Positions 1-5,730 of a stretch of DNA of 7,442 bases are shown here, piece by piece. Under the pieces are notes generated by a model that searched no databases, had not been told where the DNA came from, and saw nothing but the letters and a program-made list of their open reading frames with translations. Position numbers and translations under genes: made by a program. Numbering within the stretch: the first letter of the stretch is position 1; every line of letters begins with the position of its first letter. Source of the DNA: Desulfuromonadaceae bacterium (GTDB taxonomy: Bacteria; Desulfobacterota; Desulfuromonadia; Desulfuromonadales; SZUA-540); NCBI GenBank assembly GCA_003250235.1, contig QKGY01000330.1, positions 1 through 7,442 on the forward strand, in the 5' to 3' direction.

Positions 1-1728
1 GTCACGGAAATTCCTTTCCAGGTCAACAAAGCAAGATTGATCGAGAAAATCGCCGAACTGGTCAAGGACAATAAACTTGAGGGCATTTCTGATCTGAGGG
101 ATGAATCCGACAGGGAAGGAATGCGCATTGTCATCGAGCTGAAAAAAGACGTCATCCCGACCATCGTCATCAATCAGCTGTACAAGATGACGCAGATGCA
201 AGCGTCCTTCGGCATCATCATGCTCGCCATCGTCGGGGGTCAGCCGCGCATCCTTAATCTCAGGGAGGTGCTCGATCTCTTTCTGGATCATCGCAAGGAG
301 GTTGTCACCCGCCGGTGTATCTTCGAACTGAAAAAAGCCGAAGCCAGAGCCCATATTTTGGAAGGTTTGAAGATCGCGCTCGATAACCTCGATGAGGTTA
401 TCGAGATCATTAAAACATCCGCCAATTCCCCGGAAGCCAAGGAACGGCTGATGTCCCGTTTCGGGTTGTCCGATATTCAGTCTCAGGCCATTCTCGACAT
501 GCGCCTGCACCGGCTGACAGGTCTGGAAAGAGAGAAAATTCTCGAGGAATACCGCAATATTCTGGCGTTGATCCAGCGCCTCAAGGAAATTCTTGCCAGC
601 GAGGTGGAGATCTTCAAGATCATTCGCGATGAACTCACCGAAGTAAAGGACAAATACGGCAATCCGAGGCGTACGGAAATCGTCCCCATGACCGGGGAAC
701 TGTCGCTTGAAGACCTGATTGTTGAAGAGGACATGGTCGTGACCGTCACCCATTCGGGTTACATCAAGCGCAATGCCGTCTCCCTTTACAGAGCCCAGCG
801 ACGCGGAGGAAAAGGAAAATCGGGGATCAAGCCGAAAGAGGAAGATTTCGTCGATCGGCTCTTCATCGCCTCGACCCATTCCTACGTGCTGATCTTCACG
901 GACCAGGGCAAGGTATACTGGCTGAAAGTCCATGAAATTCCTCAAGGGGGAAGAGCTTCCCGCGGCAAAGCAATCGTGAACCTTCTGCAATTGTCTCCCG
1001 AGGAAAAGGTGACCTCCATTCTCCCGGTGAAGGAATTCACCGAGGGGAAATACATCATCACGGCAACCAAAAACGGTATCGTCAAGAAAACCGAGCTGAT
1101 GGCCTATTCCAATCCGAGAGCAGGCGGAATCATCGCTCTGACGATTGACGAAGGGGACCGTTTGGTATCGACCCGCCTGACCGACGGAGATATGGATATC
1201 CTCCTCGCCAGCCGTAACGGCAAGGCCATCCGCTTCCCTGAAGCCGATGTCCGGTCGATGGGCCGTTCGGCCCGAGGGGTTCGCGGAATGATGCTCGAAG
1301 AGGACGACCATATCATCGGCATGGAGGTGGTCAGCGATACAACCGCTTCGACCCTGGTGACGGTTACGGAAAACGGCTACGGCAAGCGCACGGACCTGGA
1401 CGAGTACAGGATCCAGAGCCGGGGCGGCAAAGGTATTATCACCATCAAGACATCCCAGCGTAACGGGAAAGTGGTGGACATCAAGTTGGTAACGGACGAC
1501 GTCGATCTCATGTTCATCACCGACAGAGGAAAGGTTCTGCGAACCAGCGTCGCGGCTCTTTCCGTTATCGGACGAAACACCCAGGGAGTTCGGCTCATGG
1601 TGCTGGAACCTGAGGAAAGGATCGTCGCCGTAGCCAAACTCGCCGAGAAGGACGAAGAGAATGGAGATACAGAAGCTGAAGAAGAGGCTTTTGAAGGAGG
1701 AAGTGAAGAGGCAGAGGAAGAACTCTAA
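1..1728 (+). CDS. gyrA: DNA gyrase subunit A, 5'-truncated by the window
   Basis: This is the C-terminal 575 residues of GyrA, the DNA-cleaving and DNA-wrapping subunit of the A2B2 gyrase that introduces negative supercoils using ATP. The frame is open from base 1, reading VTEIPFQVNKARLIEKIAEL, which lies roughly 265 residues into E. coli GyrA, so the active-site tyrosine and the quinolone-resistance region lie outside the window. What remains is the end of the tower domain, the coiled-coil arm with the C-gate (about residues 80-200 of the fragment) and the beta-pinwheel C-terminal domain. The GyrA box QRRGGKG is at residues 266-272 (bases 796-816) and is what separates GyrA from ParC. A second box-like QSRGGKG is at residues 472-478 (1414-1434). 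The insertion seen in the E. coli arm is absent, as is usual outside enterobacteria. The last 30 residues are very acidic (15 Asp/Glu). The 3' end overlaps the next gene by 68 bases. Identification is secure. Confidence 0.97.
   Translation, partial: VTEIPFQVNKARLIEKIAELVKDNKLEGISDLRDESDREGMRIVIELKKDVIPTIVINQLYKMTQMQASFGIIMLAIVGGQPRILNLREVLDLFLDHRKEVVTRRCIFELKKAEARAHILEGLKIALDNLDEVIEIIKTSANSPEAKERLMSRFGLSDIQSQAILDMRLHRLTGLEREKILEEYRNILALIQRLKEILASEVEIFKIIRDELTEVKDKYGNPRRTEIVPMTGELSLEDLIVEEDMVVTVTHSGYIKRNAVSLYRAQRRGGKGKSGIKPKEEDFVDRLFIASTHSYVLIFTDQGKVYWLKVHEIPQGGRASRGKAIVNLLQLSPEEKVTSILPVKEFTEGKYIITATKNGIVKKTELMAYSNPRAGGIIALTIDEGDRLVSTRLTDGDMDILLASRNGKAIRFPEADVRSMGRSARGVRGMMLEEDDHIIGMEVVSDTTASTLVTVTENGYGKRTDLDEYRIQSRGGKGIITIKTSQRNGKVVDIKLVTDDVDLMFITDRGKVLRTSVAALSVIGRNTQGVRLMVLEPEERIVAVAKLAEKDEENGDTEAEEEAFEGGSEEAEEEL
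1648..1652 (+). promoter_or_regulatory. Ribosome binding site for the TPR gene, inside gyrA
   Basis: AAGGA lies 8 bases upstream of the ATG at 1661, a normal Shine-Dalgarno distance. It supports the long N-terminal start rather than the later in-frame TTG (1691) or GTG (1703). The AAGGAGG at 1694-1700 is only 2 bases from that GTG, too close to serve it well. The site lies within the gyrA coding sequence. Confidence 0.5.
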
Positions 1729-2542
1729 GTATTACCGCTATCGTCTGCTACTGTGGGTCCTTCTGATCCTTGTCATGGGTTCTTCGGTAAGCTGGTATTA
1801 TGTGACCAGAAACAGCAGACTGGAGACGGAGTTCGCACAAGCAGAGAGCCTGGTACAAGGGGGAAGCTACGAGAAGGCCAGAAAAAAATTCTTTGATATT
1901 TATGAAACAAGCCCCGATTCGTCACTGGCGCCGCAAGCCCTTTACCGCTCCGGGGATATCCTGAATGTGTACCTCGATAAATATCAGGAAGCGATCCTGG
2001 CTTTTCTGCTGGTAACCAGGGATTATCCAGACAGCGAATGGGCCGTACAGGCTCAGAAACAGGTTGCCGAAATCTATAAAACCCGGCTTCTCGATTACGC
2101 TCAGGCCATTGTCGCCTACCAGAAACTCCTGGATAGTGGGGTTGCTGACGCGGATCGCACCCAATATGAAATTGCGGATGCGTATTTTCGCCTGAACAAT
2201 TACGAACAGGCACGTATCGAGTTCGAAAGTCTGCTCAAAAATTATCCGGATAGTCCGCTGGTTCCGGAAGTGCAGTATCGCATCGCCCTGGCCTACTCTC
2301 TCGACGGGCAGCTGACAAAAGCGGAGGCGGTCTTCAAAGAGGTCATTTCCACGTGGCCCGAAGATCTGTTTGCCCTGGAAGCTCGGTTCGGTTTGGCCTC
2401 CGTGCTGGAGGAAGAGGAGAGGTTGCGGGAATCCCTCAAGGTGCTTCAGGACCTTCAAGGTGTCTATCCGAACAAAGAAGCCCTGACGAAAAAAATCCGT
2501 CAGGTCGAAGAACGCATCCGAAAGAAAAAGAAAGCCATCTGA
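1661..2542 (+). CDS. Membrane-anchored tetratricopeptide repeat protein, function unknown
   Basis: This is a 293-residue protein. A strongly basic cytoplasmic leader (residues 1-28, 12 Lys/Arg against 3 Glu) is followed by one hydrophobic segment at about 29-48 (LLLWVLLILVMGSSVSW), predicting a type II (N-in) anchor with the rest in the periplasm. From about residue 55 to 272 the protein is helical with repeated TPR-like units. Signatures include SYEKARKKFFDIYETSPDS, YQEAILAFLLVTRDYPDS, YEQARIEFESLLKNYPDSPL and LTKAEAVFKEVISTWPED. The spacing and the recurring YPDS turns resemble the YbgF/CpoB and BamD type of TPR. The C-terminus is basic (KKIRQVEERIRKKKKAI). It starts inside gyrA and ends 11 bases before gpsA, so translational coupling is likely. 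TPR scaffolds usually mediate protein-protein contacts, but partner and role cannot be read from the sequence. The start is supported by the AAGGA at 1648-1652; a later start would shorten only the basic leader. Confidence 0.85.
   Translation: MEIQKLKKRLLKEEVKRQRKNSKYYRYRLLLWVLLILVMGSSVSWYYVTRNSRLETEFAQAESLVQGGSYEKARKKFFDIYETSPDSSLAPQALYRSGDILNVYLDKYQEAILAFLLVTRDYPDSEWAVQAQKQVAEIYKTRLLDYAQAIVAYQKLLDSGVADADRTQYEIADAYFRLNNYEQARIEFESLLKNYPDSPLVPEVQYRIALAYSLDGQLTKAEAVFKEVISTWPEDLFALEARFGLASVLEEEERLRESLKVLQDLQGVYPNKEALTKKIRQVEERIRKKKKAI
2482..2504 (+). repeat. Perfect inverted repeat near the 3' end of the TPR gene
   Basis: CCTGACG (2482-2488) and CGTCAGG (2498-2504) are exact reverse complements around a 9-base A-rich loop. 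They could fold as an mRNA hairpin about 50 bases before the gpsA start. There is no T-run after it, so it is not an intrinsic terminator. It may be chance within coding sequence. Confidence 0.4.
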
Positions 2543-2543
2543 C

Positions 2544-2547
2544 AGGA
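2544..2547 (+). promoter_or_regulatory. Ribosome binding site that decides the gpsA start
   Basis: Two in-frame ATGs occur at 2548 and 2554. AGGA at 2544-2547 touches the first but lies 6 bases from the second, so 2554 is the better start. It gives the N-terminus MNIGVIGAGSWG, matching the usual position of the Rossmann motif in this family. Confidence 0.5.
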
Positions 2548-2553
2548 ATGACC

Positions 2554-3555
2554 ATGAACATCGGTGTCATCGGTGCGGGAAGCTGGGGGACAACCCTGGC
2601 CAACCTGCTGGCAAAAAAGGGGTATTCGGTAACGCTCTGGGCCTATGAAAAGGAACTGGTTGCGCGCATGCGGGAAAACGGGGTCAATGACCTGTACCTG
2701 CCGGATTTTACCCTTTCGCCCAATATGCGGTTCACGGCGGATCTGAAAGAGGCAGCAAAAGACAAGGATCTGTTGCTCCTTGTCCCGCCGTCTCAGGTGA
2801 TGCGCAGGGTCATGGAGCAGGCTGCTGATTACATCCGCGAAGGGACCCTCATCGTCTCGGCATCAAAGGGGATCGAAAACGATACCCTGCAGATTATGTC
2901 AGAGGTTCTTGACGAGGTTCTGCCGAAAGGGACAAAAACCAGAACCTCTTTTCTTTCCGGTCCGTCCTTTGCCAAAGAGGTGGCTGCCGAGATGCCCACG
3001 GCGGTGGCTGTTGCTGCGCAAGATCGCGAGGTGGCCTGCAAGGTCCAGGAGATATTCAGTACCGAATATTTCAGGGTATATACAAACAGGGATGTGGTCG
3101 GGGTAGAGCTGGGAGGTGCGTTAAAAAACGTCATGGCTCTGGCTGCCGGGGTGTCAGATGGATTGGGGTTCGGATATAATACACGAGCGGCCCTTATCAC
3201 GCGCGGACTGGCAGAGATGAATCGGATCGGTGCGGCCATGGGGGCCGATCCGGCGACGTTCGCCGGACTTGCGGGTATGGGGGATCTTGTTCTGACCTGT
3301 ACGGGGGATCTGTCGAGAAACCGCTCAGTCGGTTTTGCCCTGGGGCAGGGAAAGAGCCTGAAAACCATTCTGGACGAGATGACCATGGTGGCCGAAGGCG
3401 TTAAAACCACCCTCTCAACCTATCAGCTGGCCCAAAAGCTTCAGGTCGAGGTCCCCATTACCGAACAGATGTACAAGATTCTTTATGAAGACAAGGATCC
3501 GAGGCAGGCTGTCATCGACCTGATGCAGAGAGAACTTAAATCCGAAGCGAACTGA
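2554..3555 (+). CDS. gpsA: Glycerol-3-phosphate dehydrogenase [NAD(P)+]
   Basis: GpsA is a cytosolic enzyme that reduces dihydroxyacetone phosphate to sn-glycerol 3-phosphate, the backbone of membrane phospholipids. The 333-residue length is typical. The N-terminal Rossmann fold carries the dinucleotide motif GAGSWG (residues 7-12). SASKGIE (102-108, with Lys105) and SGPSFAKEV (135-143) are characteristic of the family. In the C-terminal helical domain, ELGGALKNVMALAAG places the catalytic Lys at residue 191. GLAGMGDLVLTCTGDLSRNR (238-257) supplies the conserved Asp244 and the substrate-binding Arg/Asn residues. Nothing is missing. An upstream in-frame extension overlapping the TPR gene exists but lacks family resemblance. 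The gene sits 11 bases after the TPR stop and 14 bases before the cyclophilin gene, so it probably belongs to the same transcript. Confidence 0.97.
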   Translation: MNIGVIGAGSWGTTLANLLAKKGYSVTLWAYEKELVARMRENGVNDLYLPDFTLSPNMRFTADLKEAAKDKDLLLLVPPSQVMRRVMEQAADYIREGTLIVSASKGIENDTLQIMSEVLDEVLPKGTKTRTSFLSGPSFAKEVAAEMPTAVAVAAQDREVACKVQEIFSTEYFRVYTNRDVVGVELGGALKNVMALAAGVSDGLGFGYNTRAALITRGLAEMNRIGAAMGADPATFAGLAGMGDLVLTCTGDLSRNRSVGFALGQGKSLKTILDEMTMVAEGVKTTLSTYQLAQKLQVEVPITEQMYKILYEDKDPRQAVIDLMQRELKSEAN

Positions 3556-3569
3556 AAAGGGAGAATCCC

Positions 3570-4139
3570 ATGAGAATCGTTTTGGCCGTTCTTGTGAGTG
3601 TTCTGCTGATCACCGGACAGGCTCTGGCCATGCAACAGGTGATCATCGAAACCAATGTCGGCGCTATTACCCTCGAACTGAACCAGGAGAAAGCGCCTGT
3701 TACGGTCAAGAATTTTCTCGGCTATGTCGACCGGGGATTCTATGACGGGACCATTTTCCATCGCGTCATCCCAGGCTTTATGATCCAGGGCGGGGGCTTT
3801 GACGACACGTTAAACCAAAAAGATACGCAACCGCCAATAAAAAATGAGGCCTCCAACGGCCTTTCCAATCTGCGTGGAACGATCGCCATGGCCAGAACAC
3901 AGGTGGTGGACAGCGCGACAAGCCAGTTCTTCATCAACCTGAAGGACAATGTCTTTCTGGATCATCAAGGCACGCTGCCTTCCAAATACGGCTATGCGGT
4001 ATTTGGAAAGGTGGTTGAGGGAATGTCCGTCGTAGATGCCATTGCTGCCGAAAAAACGTTTTCCAAAAACCCGAAGTTCCAGAATCTGCCCGTCAAGACC
4101 ATCAAGATTTTGTCGATTAAAAGGGTAGGGCAGGACTGA
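3570..4139 (+). CDS. ppiA: Periplasmic cyclophilin-type peptidyl-prolyl cis-trans isomerase
   Basis: This is a 189-residue cyclophilin that catalyses cis-trans isomerisation of Xaa-Pro bonds in exported proteins. It has a classic Sec signal peptide: basic MR, a hydrophobic core LAVLVSVLLI, and a probable signal peptidase I site after QALA (residue 20); no lipobox cysteine is present. The mature part aligns closely with E. coli PpiA. It has FHRVIPGFMIQGGGF, with catalytic Arg65 and pocket residues Phe70, Met71 and Gln73. It also has PPIKNEASNGL, RGTIAMART, SATSQFFINL and YGYAVFGKVVEGM. The position of human CypA Trp121 is Phe129, as in bacterial cyclophilins with weak cyclosporin binding. The loop before YGYAVFG is a few residues longer than in E. 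coli. AGGGAG at 3558-3563 is a well-placed ribosome binding site, 6 bases from the ATG. The ppiA symbol reflects resemblance; the family also has cytoplasmic paralogues (PpiB), but the signal peptide argues for the periplasmic form. Confidence 0.93.
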   Translation: MRIVLAVLVSVLLITGQALAMQQVIIETNVGAITLELNQEKAPVTVKNFLGYVDRGFYDGTIFHRVIPGFMIQGGGFDDTLNQKDTQPPIKNEASNGLSNLRGTIAMARTQVVDSATSQFFINLKDNVFLDHQGTLPSKYGYAVFGKVVEGMSVVDAIAAEKTFSKNPKFQNLPVKTIKILSIKRVGQD

Positions 4140-4194
4140 TCGCACAAAGGAATCCGTTTTTCCGGCAATAGACAGGCAATGGACTCGAGGGGCC

Positions 4195-4929
4195 ATGACT
4201 ACTGTCCGCATCATGACATACAATATCCATCGAGCCATCGGTGTCGACGGCAGAGTGGATCCGGGGAGGATCGCCGAAGTCATCGCCGAGGCGGCTCCGG
4301 ATATCGTCGCGTTGCAGGATATGGATAGAAGTGGGGGCAATGGCCAGCTTGATTTCCTCGGGGCCCGCCTCGGCATGGAAACCTTCGGAACCCTCAACAG
4401 TGGCAGCTGTGCCTTTCTCTCCTATTATCCCCTGAAAGGGGTCATGGCCTACGGACTCGGCGAAGAAGGATGTTGTGTCAGGGCCGACGCCACCCTGTCG
4501 GGAAAACGCATCCATCTGTTCAATGTTCGTCTGTCGGCCGATTCCGTCAAGCGGCGCCTGCAGGTCGCCAGTCTTCTGGGGCCCGATCTGCTGGGGCATT
4601 GCCGGCTCTCTTGCCCGACACTGATTCTCGGAGATTTTGCCGACCACTGGGTTGGCGGCGGAAACATGGCTCTGAATATGGAGCTTCAACGGGCCAGACG
4701 TCCCCTGTGGGGTGCCACCTATCCGGCCAGAATGCCCCTCTTCGGCCGTGACCGAGCTTATCTCAAAGGAGACCTTCGGGTTGTTGAATCAACGGTGAAC
4801 CGGAGCGCTTTGGCGCGAGTGGCCTCCACCCATCTGCCGATAACCTATACCATACAGGTCGTGGATCCGCGCCAATACCTGCATGTGAGAAAAATGAAAA
4901 ACAACCGCATGGAAGTGGCCCCGGGCTGA
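4195..4929 (+). CDS. Endonuclease/exonuclease/phosphatase-fold protein with degenerate active site
   Basis: This 244-residue protein belongs to the EEP (DNase I / exonuclease III / APE1) superfamily and is close to the family's minimal length. Family blocks appear in order: RIMTYNIHRAIGVDGR (5-20), DIVALQDMD (36-44), FLSYYPL (74-80), HLFNVRL (107-113), LILGDFAD (143-150), ATYPARMPLFGRDRAYL (174-190) and ARVASTHLPITY (207-218). Asn10, His12, Asp147, Asp186 and His213 match usual catalytic or metal-site positions. Others do not: the metal-binding Glu of LQE is Asp42, the His of the usual NTHL is Arg112, the Asn of GDFN is Ala149, the His of RIDH is Arg187, and the Asp of SDHLP is Thr212. A 22-residue tail follows the last block. 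The frame is intact, so the protein is probably made, but metal-dependent nuclease or phosphatase activity is doubtful. The cytosol is its likely location, as no signal peptide is seen. A GAGG at 4187-4190 lies 4 bases from the ATG. The substrate is unknown. Confidence 0.85.
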   Translation: MTTVRIMTYNIHRAIGVDGRVDPGRIAEVIAEAAPDIVALQDMDRSGGNGQLDFLGARLGMETFGTLNSGSCAFLSYYPLKGVMAYGLGEEGCCVRADATLSGKRIHLFNVRLSADSVKRRLQVASLLGPDLLGHCRLSCPTLILGDFADHWVGGGNMALNMELQRARRPLWGATYPARMPLFGRDRAYLKGDLRVVESTVNRSALARVASTHLPITYTIQVVDPRQYLHVRKMKNNRMEVAPG

Positions 4930-4951
4930 GGTCAGTCGTTGAATCCCGCTG

Positions 4952-4983
4952 AGGGTGGATAACCCTGTGGAAACAGTGGATAA
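4952..4983 (+). promoter_or_regulatory. Cluster of DnaA-box-like motifs upstream of nth
   Basis: Three motifs on the same strand resemble the DnaA box TGTGGATAA: GGTGGATAA (4954-4962), TGTGGAAAC (4966-4974) and AGTGGATAA (4975-4983). The first and third each differ from that sequence at one base and the second at two. The TGGATAA cores at 4956 and 4977 are 21 bases apart, about two helical turns. Small inverted repeats overlap them: AGGGT/ACCCT at 4952-4956 and 4962-4966, and CTGT/ACAG at 4965-4968 and 4973-4976. The arrangement looks like a protein-binding site. Assigning it to DnaA is an inference from motif resemblance alone. Confidence 0.35.
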
Positions 4984-4992
4984 ACAGAATCG

Positions 4993-4998
4993 CATAAT
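4993..4998 (+). promoter_or_regulatory. Possible -10 element of an nth promoter
   Basis: CATAAT, one base from the sigma-70 consensus TATAAT, lies 15 bases before the nth start codon. No good -35 hexamer is present at 16-18 bases upstream; GAAACA at 4970-4975 matches TTGACA at only three positions. If real, the -35 region would overlap the DnaA-box-like cluster. This is weak evidence. Confidence 0.2.
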
Positions 4999-5013
4999 AC
5001 CGGCGCAGGATTG

Positions 5014-5664
5014 ATGAAGAAGAAAGCAACCCGCCAAAACGCCCTTGAAACCCTAGGGGTGCTCGAGAAAACCTATCCAGCCGCACATTGCGCCCTGAAT
5101 TACAGCAACCCCTGGGAGCTTCTGGTGGCGACGATCCTGTCGGCGCAGTGTACGGACATCCGCGTCAACCTGGTCACCGCGACATTGTTTAAAAAATTTC
5201 CGAGCATGGAGGATTTTGCACAAAGCGACCTGTCAGCGCTCGAACAGGAGATCCATTCGACAGGTTTTTTCCGCAACAAGGCGAAAAACCTGAAAGCCTG
5301 CGCGCAGGCCCTCATCGACGAGCATGGAGGGGAAATCCCCACCAATTTGGAGGCGCTGGTTCGGCTGCCGGGCGTCGGACGCAAGACGGCCAATGTGGTG
5401 CTGGGAAATGCCTTTGGTATTCCCGGGATGGTGGTAGATACCCATGTAAGTCGTGTGTCCAGACGACTGGGGTGGGCCGATGCCACCACACCGGAAGGCA
5501 TTGAAGGGCAACTCTGTACTCTGCTTCCACGGGAAAAATGGACACAAACCAGTCATGTCCTCATCTTCCATGGCCGAAGTCTCTGTAAAGCACCCACTCC
5601 GCTATGCAGTTCCTGCCCGGTATTGACGTCCTGTCCTAGGAGAGGCGTAACGCGATCCCGGTAG
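5014..5664 (+). CDS. nth: Endonuclease III (DNA glycosylase / AP lyase)
   Basis: Nth removes oxidised pyrimidines from DNA and cleaves the resulting abasic site by beta-elimination, starting base-excision repair. The product has 216 residues against 211 in E. coli. It has SAQCTDIRVN (43-52), the helix-hairpin-helix LPGVGRKTA (118-126) with the Schiff-base Lys124, and VDTHVSRVSRRLG (141-153) with catalytic Asp142. The [4Fe-4S] loop has cysteines 191, 198, 201 and 207 in the C-X6-C-X2-C-X5-C pattern, so every key residue is present. A TTG directly precedes the ATG at 5014. AGGA at 5007-5010 is only 3 bases from the ATG, so the ribosome binding site is close, but no better start is visible and the N-terminus fits the family. 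The gene is separated from the upstream gene by 84 bases carrying possible regulatory motifs, and it is followed by a strong terminator. Confidence 0.96.
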   Translation: MKKKATRQNALETLGVLEKTYPAAHCALNYSNPWELLVATILSAQCTDIRVNLVTATLFKKFPSMEDFAQSDLSALEQEIHSTGFFRNKAKNLKACAQALIDEHGGEIPTNLEALVRLPGVGRKTANVVLGNAFGIPGMVVDTHVSRVSRRLGWADATTPEGIEGQLCTLLPREKWTQTSHVLIFHGRSLCKAPTPLCSSCPVLTSCPRRGVTRSR

Positions 5665-5675
5665 AGATAAAAACG

Positions 5676-5705
5676 AAAAAGGCCGCCTGTTAAGGCGGCC
5701 TTTTT
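5676..5705. terminator. Bidirectional intrinsic terminator between convergent genes
   Basis: AAAAAGGCCGCC (5676-5687), the loop TGTTAA (5688-5693) and GGCGGCCTTTTT (5694-5705) form a perfect 12-base-pair inverted repeat with a GC core of seven pairs. On the + strand the stem ends in TTTTT just after nth. On the - strand it ends in TTTTTCGTTTTT, so it should also stop transcription of the penicillin-binding protein gene. It begins 11 bases after the nth stop and ends 25 bases from the opposing stop codon. Confidence 0.93.
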
Positions 5706-5730
5706 AATTAAACAAAAAGATGAATCAGAC

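Noticed and set aside
2353..2553. N-terminal extension of the gpsA frame into the TPR gene
   Set aside because: The extra residues do not resemble GpsA, and the Rossmann motif sits at the usual distance from the ATG at 2554, which has its own ribosome binding site.
2829..3410. Minus-strand open frame of 193 codons within gpsA
   Set aside because: Shadow of gpsA, whose sense frame is fully conserved; the Ser/Ala/Pro-rich translation is typical of antisense reading.
4179..4181. ATG upstream of the EEP gene as an alternative start
   Set aside because: It is out of frame with the gene (16 bases from the ATG at 4195).
4140..4194. Possible terminator between the cyclophilin and EEP genes (GGAATCCGTTTTTCC)
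   Set aside because: The stem is only four base pairs and no T-run follows it, so it does not qualify as an intrinsic terminator.
3810..4689. Two minus-strand open frames (3810-4397 and 4117-4689) spanning the cyclophilin and EEP genes
   Set aside because: They are antisense to well-supported coding sequences, overlap each other, and their translations resemble no family.
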